DNA of 64,000 bases, taken from NCBI GenBank assembly GCA_036897095.1, contig JAYMSP010000210.1, forward strand, positions 1 to 64,000, given 5' to 3'. The notes under the pieces were generated by a model. It saw only the letters and a program-made list of their open reading frames with translations. It was not told the origin of the DNA and ran no database searches. Numbering within the stretch: the stretch's first letter is position 1; each line of letters starts with the position of its first letter. This document shows positions 50,740 to 62,011 of the stretch, piece after piece. Position numbers and translations under genes: made by a program. Source of the DNA: Plantago elongata. Lineage: Eukaryota > Streptophyta > Magnoliopsida > Lamiales > Plantaginaceae.

Positions 50740-53700
50740 ATTGCTCAGGACTGATAGAAGCTTGTGATTCAAGTCCTTTTGAACACCATGTTTTTTTTCC
50801 TAGTTATGTACTACTGGATGATTATATAAAGTGTAATTGAATTGATACTAATATGTTACATTGAGAGTCATTTCTCTAGTTCAGTTGTTTTGTTGCTCTC
50901 TTGTTGAAACTTGAAAGTTGTAGATGCTTGCTTACGTTTTGCCTATGTCACGAGAGTTCGTTGATAGGAAAAATTGCCAATAAAGCTAGTTTCTAAAGTG
51001 ACATTGTCCAGCCCTGGATTTCGTTTCTGGAGCTAGGATGGTGAATTGGTTATTAGTTTATTACCTCATTTCTTCACATCCTACCTGTGCATATTGATAC
51101 TAATATGTTACGTTTTGCATATTGAGAAATCTGTTTTGAGATGAAAGCCGGGGCCAGCCTAGGTATCTCATTGGGGTATTTGCTTCCTGCAGGCACATGA
51201 TTTTCACATGCTCCAAAGAAATGAAGGAACTAAACTAGGCCTCATGCATGAGCCAATGCTCTGTGTTGATTAATACTAGTAGTATGAGTTCATCACAAAT
51301 TTTTCTAAGATAACTAGCTTTGTGGATATGTACAGTGTACTGACGACAGTAAACATGCTTCTCCATACTTTGTCATGTAGCACTGGAGTACATTAGTCTA
51401 GAATTTCCGTTGCAAGCTGATCGTTTGCCATCTTTTACTAGTTCATTGATTTATGCTTGAAGATGCCTGCTATGACAATATATAATTTTAAAATCATAAC
51501 TGTTTCCATTATCCAATTATTTCCATGATTGGCAATAATATAGAGTCTGGGGTTGAACTTCTTCTCCCTTTGTTGAACTTTAAATAATATTGCTACATTA
51601 AGAATCAGAAGATCAAAAGAATGTAATTACTTGTTAATTTTGACAAGACCATTTCCACCGTCTTAGGCTTTTCTTTTTTCATTTTAGATGATGTGGGGAA
51701 CCCACAATCACAAACAGATGTTAGGATCTGCTTATCGTGAAATACAGCTTACGTTGGATGTCCTTCCTAGATGAACTGAATTACTTAGACAAGATCCTCG
51801 TGAAATATGTCTATAACGTAGTAACCTGGGACTAATTTCTGATGGATTAGTACATTCATATCAAATGCTAATTGTTTATCTTTTGACTGAAAGAGATCCT
51901 TAACTGCCACTGAGAGAAAACCAGGTAGATAGAATCATATGAAATCTGTTGATCTCTACAAATCTCAGAGCTTGTCTATATAAGAGCCCTTGTTTTCCCA
52001 TTTGGAGTGTCTTTCAATTTAACAAACATGGTAATGTTAGTTCTCCTCTGTCCAGATGAAATTGATGGAACGTGAAATAGTTTCTGGAGTTGCAGCTCAA
52101 TCAACAGGTCTAAAGTTGGTCTGGAACAAGCTACTCTTAGCACATTAATTATGTATGTTGAAACTTATCACTCATTCCAGAATTGAGAAATTCCACTGGA
52201 AATGCTCACTGTTAACTCTTATGCATAGTAAACTTCGTTGTTTTGTTCTTGTTCGATGGAAAGCATATTCCAGCCATATGCAGGGTCTTTATCTTGTTTC
52301 ATTAGGTGATAGTTACTATTTTGCTGAATTCGATAATTGCTGGTGACTGATAGAAGCTCGTGTATTGTGATTTAAGTTCTTTTGAACACTAGTAAACTTC
52401 TACAAGTTGAGAGCATGTTGTAGTTATATACTGGATGATGACTAAAAGTGTAATCGGCATGTACATGTAATAACACGTTCCTGGTGTCCGTTATGTTACT
52501 TATCTCGTGCATTTGCGTTGAGATTAATATGTTACTATTGAGAAATCATTTCTCTAGTTTAGTTTGTTGCTCTCTTGTTGAACGTTGGCAATGCTTGCTT
52601 ACCTTTTCATACATCACGAGAGTTTGTTTATAGGAGAAATTGCCAATAAAGCTAGTCTCTAAAGTGACATTGTCCAGCCCTGGATTTCGTTTCTGGAGCT
52701 AGGATGGTGAATTGGTTATTAGTTTATTACCTCATTTCTTCACATCCTACCTGTGCATATTGAGAAATCTGTTTTGAGATGAAAACAGTGGCCAGCCTAG
52801 GTATCTCATTGGTGATTCCTGCAGGCACATGTTGTTCCACATAATTGAAAGAAAATAAGAGATGATGGGGAACTAAACAAGGCCTTCTACATGAGCCAAT
52901 GCTCTGTGTTGATTAATACTATACTTTTTCACAGTTTTTTCTAAGATGACTAGCTTTCTGGGATATATACCGACGACAGTAAACATGCTCTTCCATACTT
53001 TGTCATGTAGCATTGGAGTACATTAGTCTAGCATTTAGATTTCTGTTACAAGCTGACTGTTTGCCATCTTTTACTAGTTAGTTGATTTATTCATGAAGAT
53101 GCCGCTAGAACAAGATAATTATTAAATCAAATTTTGTTTCTGTTATCCAATTGTTTCCATGATTGGTGATAATGTTGTGTCTGGGGTTTAACTTCTCCCT
53201 TTGTTGAACTCTAAATGATATTTGTACATTAAGAATGTGAAGAATTGGTAGATTAGTCACTCATTGTTAATTTTGATCAGACCATTTATCCACCCTCTAA
53301 GCCTTTTCCTTTTCCCCTTTGGATTACGTGGGGAACCCAAAATCACCCTCTAAATGAAATACAGCTTTCATTGGATGCCCTAAATGAACTGAATTACTTA
53401 GATGAGATCCTGGTGAAATATGTCTGTGTGACTAATTTCTGATGGATTAGTACATTCATTTCAAATACTTACTATTTATTTGTCTTTTAACTCAGAGATC
53501 CTTAATTGCCATTGAGAGATAACCAGGTAGATAGAATCTTATGAAATCTATTGATATGTACAAATCTCAGAGCTGATCTATGTGCTCTCGCTTTCCCATT
53601 TTGAGTGACTGCCAGTTTAACAAGCATGGTAATGTTAGTTCTCCTCTGTCCACATGATACTGAAACATGATACTTTCTGGAGTTGCAGCTCAGTCACCCG

Positions 53701-53870
53701 GTCCAAATTCCAAAATTGGTCCTGTAACTTGTCTCTGATTCCAACTAAGACACTTCACTGAAATTGCTCCCTGTTTACTCTTAAGAATAGTAAACTCCAG
53801 TTCTGTGTTGTTCTATGGAAAGTGCTAGCTACTGTTTTCCTTCTGATCTCTGATACAACTCCTTTCTTAT
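50740..53870. repeat. Tandem segmental duplication, two units of about 1.6 kb
   Basis: About 50740-52335 and 52340-53870 align along their length with offset 1.60-1.68 kb. Shared anchors are CTGATAGAAGCT (50751/52347), ACATTGTCCAGCCCTGGATT (51001/52677), AACCAGGTAGATAGAATC (51919/53521) and TCTGGAGTTGCAGCTCA (about 52082/53672). Divergence is roughly 10-15 percent with many indels. No long open frame; it follows NFD6 exon 2 and could be part of its transcribed 3' region. Confidence 0.88.
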
Positions 53871-55120
53871 AATTTAGAGCTAGGCCTGTCAGTTCTAAGG
53901 TGACATCGGTTTGCAGATTTATTACTCTATATTTGGGGTCTGATACAGCCAATACAAAGTTTCAATTGTGCCAATTTTACCGGGGTAAGAAGTTCGAGGT
54001 TGTTCTGTATATTTATCATTTTGTTTGAAAATGGAATCTGTTTTGGATGGAATTTCATCTTATGACTCCTTCTGTTCATGCCCCCTTCACTGGTAAGGGA
54101 TTTTTTTTCTCCTCCTGCTGCGATTTTGAAAATACTTGAAACAGCGGCTGGTTTCATGCATTTTGCCCAAATAGAAGATAGAATAGCATACATTTGTTTT
54201 CCGGTCCTTGTGCAATGATGCAAACTCATCTCATCATCTGTTAACTACTCCAGGGACAACTTCCATTAATGTCTTTTCCCAGCGTTGAAAGCTTGGCATA
54301 TATACACCCCCCCAGCACACATAATCCAATTCCAGCTGCAGTTCAATGTGAACGCGAGCCACTTCATCTCTTCCATTCCGTGAAACCGTTCCACATTTGC
54401 TATTTTAAAAAGTTATCCAATTTCGTTTATTTTCTCAGTTTAAGAACAATTATATAATTTTCATCTTTTAATAAAGTTAAAAATTCATTTAAATAATCAA
54501 GTCAACTAGTAATAAAGTTGTAAATTAAACCCCACCTATACAATTAATCCTTAGTTTACACGTGAACATTAAACTTAGTCGATTTTAATGAACAGTGGGA
54601 CAAAGTTCAAAGATTAAGGAACGATAGAACTATTAATAGCTAGTGCGTTGCTAGCCATGTTGACGAAGCTCGAAAAACAGACTGACCATACAATCTACCA
54701 ATATCTGCTTACAGCTTCCTTACAAGTCATCACATTCATGCAAACTCGTGCCATCCGATGTTATAACAAACGTTACACCAAATCGATCACAGAATCTAAA
54801 ACTACCCATGCATATCTCACACTTATCAAGAACAATAGATTAATCACTACTGGCTATTGTGTTGCATACACTACCAAGTCATGAATGATCATCTAGAAGA
54901 GCAATGAACAAAGCTGAATGTAGCAAATCCACAGTACCGGTCAAAACTTTCGATTTTTCCGATATATTCCAAATTACTCCTAAATTATTATGCTAGGTTT
55001 TTTTCTCAAGAGAGCTTCAATGAAATTTTATAATTACTCCATGAGTTTTGCGGTTTGAGCTAAATAATCCTTCGCCCTCCTTCCCCAGAGACCTTGATGG
55101 TGAAGAACAACTTTATATAT

Positions 55121-55307
55121 TAATTTCCTCCATCCTGGATCAAATATTCATTTACTTTTACGCACGAAGTTTAATGTGCAGTGTAAAATATTAGGGGACA
55201 AGACAAATGTATGTAAGTGGATTTAAAATGTTGCGAAAAATAAAAATAGAACATTTGGGATGGATATAAAAGGAATACATGACATTTGTTCTGGGATGGA
55301 GGGAGTA
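55121..55307. mobile_element. Stowaway MITE
   Basis: The left terminus CCTCCATCCTGGATCAAAT and the right terminus TTCTGGGATGGAGGGAG are inverted copies of the Stowaway consensus CTCCCTCCGTCCC. TA lies at both outer edges. Length is about 187 bp, normal for the superfamily (Tc1/mariner-derived). Confidence 0.8.
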
Positions 55308-55534
55308 GCAGTAATACTTAAAGGTTAAAAGGGGTTTAGTGCTACTTTTCAACTTTATTTAATTTTTATTATATAATTTTACTTAATTATTTTTTAATTC
55401 GTGGTCAAACTCGAACACACCGGTTAAAGTCAAAATGAAAAGTTTATAAAAAATGGAGAGAATATTAACATAAAAATTCTCCTGGATGAATTATTAGAGC
55501 ACTAGTACTAATTCGTTTAGATGACCTATCCTCG

Positions 55535-55590
55535 AATTAGTACCAATCTTCAACCAATAGATCGGGGGTTCGAGTCTTCTTTGTCGTTTT
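55535..55590 (+). mobile_element. SINE fragment (B-box half)
   Basis: CAACCAATAGATCGGGGGTTCGAGTC matches the 44095 SINE around its B box in two parts (CAACCAATAG and GGGTTCGAGTC), followed by TCGTTTTTAAAATAAAATAA. The A-box half is degraded. Confidence 0.55.
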
Positions 55591-55749
55591 TAAAATAAAA
55601 TAAAATTGCCAAATCACCAGTCACCACTCCACTCGAGAAAAAAACCACATGCAATTGAAATTATAGGAAATACAGACACCGTAATTGCTAGGGACGTAAT
55701 ACTTAAGGGACAAAAAATGCAATTCTCTCCTTATGAACTTCCGCACACA

Positions 55750-56091
55750 AAATTTACTCCCGAGTCACAACTAAAACACCAATTGAAATACTATAATTTT
55801 TTGAACGGGCCCAAATACCATAAATTTGTAAATAACAAATACCTAGTTCAAACCAGGTATCTAAAGGTTTCTCTTGAGGTTGCTGTTTTGATTTGATTTC
55901 CTTGGTATTCCTTCCTAACTTAGTGAAGGTAGAATGCATGTTTGCAAGATCAACAATCTGAAGCGGTTGATGATCATGATCACCTGATTCACCTCCCTTG
56001 TTGAAAACTCTCTGCTCCAGCCTCCAAGCACTTGGCACTTGTTTCCAATTCTTTGCTCGGTCGGTAATCTGCAACCTCATCAGATACACAG
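55750..56091 (-). other. Possible orphan exon of an unrecognised gene
   Basis: A strong acceptor (TTTTTTTGCAG ending at 56092) precedes a frame of coding-like composition: AVYLMRLQITDRAKNWKQVP, AWRLEQRVFNKGGESGD, then LQIVDLANMHSTFTKLG. The coding-like character fades after about 55860. I do not recognise the family. No partner exon is evident upstream; in that direction lies the anthranilate synthase retrocopy. It could be a last exon whose other exons are lost or beyond that copy, or a decayed fragment. Confidence 0.3.
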
Positions 56092-56355
56092 CTGCAAAAA
56101 AATTGTTAGTGCGCACCAATACTCAACAACTACAATGTCACACGATCGCCTTCCTTTGCAAATTAATCAGAAATAATCAGAAACACACAACCACAAGCCA
56201 GATCAATTCACACACATTATTATTAATCAAGAGAGTTGAAATTTATTACAAACCAAGATTATCCCAGCGGGAACATCATCACCCACAAATAAAAACAACT
56301 TCATAGTATATAATACTACAGGTTGTTACCGACGACAACTGTTCAGGCACGTGTT

Positions 56356-58099
56356 CTATTTTTTGAGAAATAAAGCCTCCGCAAGTTCAATAGCACAAGC
56401 AAGAGCAGCAGCCTTGTTCTCGCACTCTCTCTGTTCATCAGCTGGATCACTATCCGCAACTATACCAGCTCCGGCTTGGAGATGTGCAACCCAATCCTGT
56501 CTTCTCTCGGAATCCTTGTATAAATACATTGTATCATAGTGAATGTTTGTTGGGAACACAATAGTTCTTAGAGCTAAGGCAATATCTATGTCTCCAGAGA
56601 ATGAAATCCCACCAAATCCACCACTGTATGGCCCACGCCTTGTCACTTCTAGTTGATCAATCAATTCCATGGCTTTCACCTTGGGGCTCCGCTGACTGTT
56701 CCAACAGGCAATGCCGCTCGTAGAGCATCCCAGCTGGTTAACTCAGATGATAATTCACCAGTAATAGTGGAACTGATGTGCATCACATGGGAATAAAGTT
56801 CGATATTCATGAGTTCTTCCACCTTCACTGAACCAGGTGTTGATGCCTTTCCGACGTCATTTCTTGCTAAATCCACGAGCATAATGTGTTCTGCGCACTG
56901 TTTCTCGTCGTGCAAAAGTTGTTTTTACAACACAAGATCTTCTTCATGTGTCTTTCCCCTGCGGACAGTCCCAGCCAGAGGTCGATTAGTTATCTTCCCT
57001 TTCTCGACTCGAATAAGCATTTCTGGACTTGAAGCAACCAGGATAGAACCTTTAGCTTGTAAGTATGTCATATGTGGACTTGGGTTGACAATCCGTAATG
57101 CTCTGTAGACCTCAAAGGGATCAGCAAAAGTCAGGCATTCGAAACGCTGACTTAGTACAATCTGGAAAATATCTCCAGCTAGTATGTGCTCCTTGGCATC
57201 TACCACTGCATCCTGATACTCTGCACTCGTCATGGTGGACTTACATAAAGGAGGGTTAACAGGGCGAATAGATAAATCTTTATGAACAACATCCAGTCTA
57301 GGGGGCATGTCAAGCAACCTTGATACTAAAATTTCTAATCTAACCATCCCATCTTCATAAGCCTCATGAACAGAAGAAAATCTATCCAGGTGAACCCAAT
57401 GTATAACACATGCGTGCTTCTCCACGTGGTCAAGCACAATGACATCATCATATAGGCCTAGATGAACGTCTGGAAGATTTCGGTCATCTTGAGGAGCCTT
57501 TGAGAAGGGTAGCCTTTTGCTCTCAACATAACGCACCGTATCATATGAGAAGTAGCCTACCCAACCACCACAAAATGCTTGGGGGAGCTCATCAATGCGT
57601 TGTGGTCTCCATTTCTCCATAATCCTGCGAGGCACAGACAGAGTATCAACTGCAAATTCTTCTGTCCTGGTGCGCTCATGGTGGTCAACTATAGTTACTA
57701 AGTTCTCTTTTGCCACAATTTCCATAGTTGGCTGAGCTCCAATAACACCAAACTGTCCAACGGTGGAAGCTTTGGGACCGGGAACAACAGACTCGAAAAG
57801 GAAACTGGGGTGTCCCTGTCGTCTTCCTTCACCAAGCACCGATATGCAAGCACTGGAGTCAAATGATCAGAAACAATTGTCTTGTACAAGGGGATCAAGT
57901 TCCCAGCCTTTGCATCTTGCTTGAACTTGACAGCTTGGTCTACTGGTGTAGTAGTATGTGATGATGATGATGAGGAGCATTTGACAGTGCCAAAGGTGGT
58001 GGCTCGTGCCGATAAGTGTCTGGAGGTGGAGGAGGAAAGATGACGAGGTCGAAGAGGATTAGAGTAGACTGGAGATAGAGAGAAAGCTAAGGTTTCCAT
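56356..58099 (-). pseudogene. ASA: Intronless, broken anthranilate synthase alpha subunit copy
   Basis: The family makes anthranilate from chorismate, the first step to tryptophan, in plastids. The copy spans the whole protein, from METLAFSLSP with a Ser-rich transit peptide to LAEALFLKK. It includes FLFESVVPGPK, QIVLSQRFE, VASSPEMLIRVEKG, LAGTVRRGKTHEEDL, DEKQCAEHIMLVDLARNDVG and GPYSGGFGGISFSGD. Plant ASA genes normally have about ten introns; none is present. A one-base loss near 57825 (C-run in DTPS) and another near 56690 (GAPKVKAM region) shift the frame, and GAA to TAA makes a stop at 56925-56927 (LVL*KQLL). The tryptophan-feedback motif NPSPYM reads NPSPHM and LGRND reads LARND. I read it as a processed pseudogene, though without a clear poly-A tail; sequencing error could explain part of the damage. 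Confidence 0.88.
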
Positions 58100-58751
58100 T
58101 TTTGCTGTTACACTCAGGAGTTATTTTGCATACTAATAAATACTACTAGTACTATTTTGTATTCAGCATGGAGATATGTAAGTTGATTTATAAGGTTTGA
58201 TGTGGTAAGGAAAAGTTGTTGGATGTTTTTCAGATAAACTTAATCACTAATTTGGTTGGTGGCACATACTACATATATCAAGGATCTGCCTTGGTTTGAT
58301 TCTTCTATAGGAGTTGCTAATCAGCCTAGCTCAATTTCTGTTCCCATAGATATTATTCCGGCTCAAATAAGGTTACTCATAAATAAATGTCTCACCCGCA
58401 TCTCGTTGGTATATATGTTATTGTCCCCTTTGAGCCGGAATTTACACATTTATTTTGGTATTTCCAAAATGAGTCAAACTATAAAAGAGCGGTGATTTGT
58501 ATATATACTATTCACCATAACTGTAGCGAAGTAAACGTTCTATATATTGGTTGTCATGCTTGGCTATATGTTTCTTTTTGTATTTTTTGAATTTATAGTT
58601 TATTGCCAAGTAGATGTTATGTCATATGGACGTGTAACAATGTGACCCAAGCTATATCTATCTGACTATCTGTGAGTTCAGTTAAACAATTGAGCGTACG
58701 GATTCGAGAAAGATCTAATAATAAGACAACTCCACACTAACAAGTCTAAAC
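58100..58751. promoter_or_regulatory. 650-bp head-to-head spacer between ASA copy and TSB-like gene
   Basis: The minus strand has TTATAAATC about 85 bp above the ASA-copy ATG, and the plus strand has CTATATCTA near 58652 about 100 bp above the TSB-like ATG; either may be a TATA element. A frame at 58256-58495 resembles nothing known. If the ASA copy is dead, this spacer serves only the TSB-like gene. Confidence 0.4.
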
Positions 58752-61731
58752 ATGGCTTGCACAAATACCATACACACATGTTCTTCCTTCCACTCTGCAA
58801 ACTCCTCTAATTTGTTCACCAATGCAGCTAAGTTGATCCAATTTTCAACATTACAAAGTAAACGAGCTTCTTTAAAATGCCTGGCGATGATTAGGCCGGT
58901 CAATCACATGGACGAGACATTGGTCAGGACAGGAAAGTTTGGGAGGTTCGGAGGAAACTTCGTCCCTGAGACACTCATCGCCCCTTTGAACAAACTTTCG
59001 GCTGAATTCAAGTCCATCATGCATGACCGCGACTTTCAGGTGCATTACGAATTCATACACAGATCGACATGCATTTAAATTAAGTATATATAGTTTTGAA
59101 ATAATTTAATTTAATAGTCGAACCATTAGACATAACTTACAATTGAATTTAAATGTCATTCGTTATCCGGCCAGTTCTAATAAGTTGTTTACATGTGTCA
59201 GGCTGAACTTGGCGTAGCATTAAAGGACTACGTTGGCCGTGAAACACCGCTGTATTTTGCCGAGAGACTAACAGACCATTACAAAAATGGGGAGGGAGAT
59301 GGTCCGGAAATTTACTTGAAGAGAGAAGATCTTAATTATAGTGGATCATACAAAATCAACAATGCCCTGGCTCAGGCTATGCTTGCAAAGCGCATGGGCC
59401 GGAAACATGTGGTGACTGCTACAGGAACCGGCCAGCATGGTTTTGCTACAGCCGCAGCTTGCGCTAAGCTTAATTTGGATTGTACAGTTTTAATGGGCAA
59501 AGTTGATATTCAGAGACATTCCTCCAATTTTCTCCTCGTGATGCAACACCTTGGTGCCAAGGTATAGTTAGAAGAGGAGTATTCATGTAGTCCCATAATT
59601 ATAAACTAATAGGAAATCTTCTCATGACTTAGCTAGATAACATAAATGAATTGTAAAGCAAGAATATACTCCCTTCGTACCCATCAGTTGATCGGAATTT
59701 TACTTTTTCAAAGTCAATAATATTGAACTTGGATGATGAATTACTCTTACTGTAGCGTGGAAAGTTTCAATCCAATTTTGTTAACTTTGCAAAGTCAAAA
59801 CCGGACAACTGGTGTGGACCATAGGCGTATTCAAACTCATGACTTATCCGATCCGTCCATCCATCGCCTATCAGGTAAAATCCGTAGAAGGAACATTCAA
59901 AGATGCCACGACGGAGGCAATCCGAAATTGGGTGGGAGACTTAGATAACACCTTCTACTTGGCAGGGATAGCGGTTGGACCCCACCCTTGCCCAATCATG
60001 GTCAGTGAGTTCCAATCCGTAATCGGAAAAGAAACAAGGAAACAAGCAATGGAGAAATGGGGTGGCATGCCTGATGTGATCGTGGCTTGTGTTGGTAGTG
60101 GATCAAGTGCAGTTGGGATATTTAATGAATTTGTGAGCGATGAAGAGGTGAGGTTGATCGGAGTTGAAGCAGCAGGCAATGGAATAGAGAGTTGGGAGCA
60201 TTCAGCAACTTTAGTTAAAGGAGATGTAGGTGTCTATCATGGTTGCATGACCTACTTGTTGCAAGATGCGGATGGTCAAGTAATCGTGCCACATTCCATT
60301 GGCGCCGGGTACGTTCTTAATTATTAGGATTAATGATCATTTCTCATCAATTTAAAATCACTTTCAGTTCAATAAATTTATATTATAAGAGAATAAAGTC
60401 TAATTTAAAAAATCCTTACTATTATATTGAGTTCGTTAATTCTTTAAACTATATATGTCGCGAAATATGTATAATGCAGATTAGAATATCCGGCGGTTAG
60501 CCCAGAGCTGAGTTTTCTCAAAGACAATGGCCGTGCAGAGTTCTATACAATCACAGATGAAGAAGCCTTAGATGGTAAACAACATGAATACTACAGTACA
60601 GTATGTCCTAATGGTGTAAAATACAAAATTCTTTGTTAAATATCATTACGAAGTTATTTAATGTGATCATGTCCAACAAATTTACTTTAACTTTTAATTA
60701 CACGTTCAAATAAGGTATATATTTTCAATTTACCGACCAAATTTAGAGAGTGAGACACACTCTCCGATTAAAAATGTTTTTTAATATTTTTAAATTAAAT
60801 AAATAAATACAAAAAAATCTAAAAATCATAATTTTTTCAAAAAAAAAAAAAAGGTTTGCCAATTTAGAAAAATATAGTAGAAAACAACAAAAAAATTATA
60901 AAAAATAGTAAGAACTTTGTAAAATTTAAAAGAAAATATAGTTAAATATATCCAGAAAATTGTAAAAGATTCGAAAAAATATAATTTAAAGTTAGTAAAC
61001 ATTATCACACACATTAAAAGTAGTAATTCTTACTAAAAAAATTGACTTATTTTACAAACTTTCGATATATTTTACAGTTTTTTCTTTTAGTTTTTAAAAA
61101 ACCAAAAATTGTCAAAAGTTTGGTAAAAAAAATTTATTTAATTTTTTTTTCGAATTATTTTGATGTTTCGTATTATTTTTCTGAACTTTTAAAGATTTTT
61201 TAACGAAAATTTTCTATTTTTTCGATTTTGTTTGTAATTCTTTAACTAATTTAAAAATATTAAAAAATCTTTAACGGAGAGTGTGGCTCACTCTTTGAAT
61301 TTGTTCGGTAAATTGAAAAAAAATACATTATTTGAACGTATGACCAAGTTAAAATACCTTCATTGAACGTGACCACATTAAAGTATTTACATTGTAAATG
61401 GCATATAATAAAGTATGATTTTGTATTTACCCCATCCTAATGCAATTAGAAATGTTAAAAGTCATGTTTTTTAATTTCTACAGATGATGAACTTAATTGT
61501 GCTCTTTAATTTCTTCACGCAGCATATGCTTTGGTGTGTCGATTAGAAGGGATATTCCCAGCACTGGAGTCTGCTCACGGCATTGCATATCTCAAGAAAC
61601 TATGTCCTGCTTTGCCCAATGGCACTAAGGTGGTGGTTAATTGTAGTGGTCGTGGCGATAAAGATGTCGCAGTAGTGTTTACGCATCAAAGTAAAGAAAT
61701 GGTGCACAAGCTCATTAAGAACATTGAGTGA
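58752..61731 (+). CDS. Divergent tryptophan synthase beta-like protein, plastid-targeted
   Basis: Exons 58752-59039, 59202-59561, 59875-60308, 60480-60574 and 61523-61731 give 461 residues with GT-AG introns. Residues 1 to about 45 look like a transit peptide. The TrpB fold is evident: [64 protein letters not shown] and NCSGRGDKD. The PLP Lys147 (Salmonella K87) and Ser434 (S377) are kept. Replaced residues: the neighbour of Lys is Tyr146 (normally His86), the indole-binding catalytic Glu109 is Ala169 (TATGTGQHG for AETGAGQHG), the phosphate loop GGGSN is GSGSS (290-294), and Asp305 is Glu363 (GLEYP). Such a protein should not make tryptophan efficiently. It may be a changed PLP enzyme or a partner that activates an alpha-type subunit; both are inference. 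Confidence 0.9.
59667..59840. mobile_element. Possible Stowaway-like MITE in TSB-like intron 2
   Basis: TATACTCCCTTCGTACCC at 59666-59683 is a Stowaway-type left end. The right end is unclear (near GTCAAAACCGGACAACTGGT). It lies wholly within the intron and ends just before the exon at 59875. Confidence 0.4.
60614..61434. mobile_element. Long-TIR foldback MITE with 8-bp target duplication, in TSB-like intron 4
   Basis: The left arm from GTGTAAAATACAAAAT reverse-complements to the right arm ending ATTTTGTATTTACCCCA. Further paired blocks include CAATTTACCGACCAAATT with its partner GGTAAATTG and GAGAGTGAGACACACTCTCC with GGAGAGTGTGGCTCACTCT. Pairing reaches at least 180 bases per arm and may run through the AT-rich middle. 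TCCTAATG stands directly outside both ends (60606-60613 and 61435-61442), which fits hAT or Mutator-like insertion. No coding sequence. Confidence 0.85.
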
Positions 61732-62011
61732 TTACAATGGAACTAGCTTGCCCGGTCCATTTATAATGGTCAACACAACTAGAGTTTTGGTCGTAATATC
61801 TAGCAAGAAAATCTACAGAGTTTCCGATATACTAGTATATGCTATGTCTTTTGATACGTAGTAGTGGTGTGGTTATACATCTTTTGTTTAGTTAGATACT
61901 ATTAGTTGTTGAAAGATTAGTACTAGATGCATCAAACCACAAAAGGGAAAAACTATATCTTCATTACTGCATCACATTCCATAACAATCTATGTATAGTG
62001 ATTTCTCAAAA

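Larger units (their letters stand above)
53871..55749. other. Spacer with no recognised gene
   Basis: Mostly AT-rich. It contains a Stowaway MITE (55121-55307) and a SINE B-box fragment (near 55535-55590). Frames at 53927-54229 (-) and 54648-54884 (+) match nothing I know. Confidence 0.5.

Noticed and set aside
60826-61014. Phe-rich minus-strand frame in TSB-like intron 4
   Set aside because: A composition artefact within the AT-rich interior of the foldback element.
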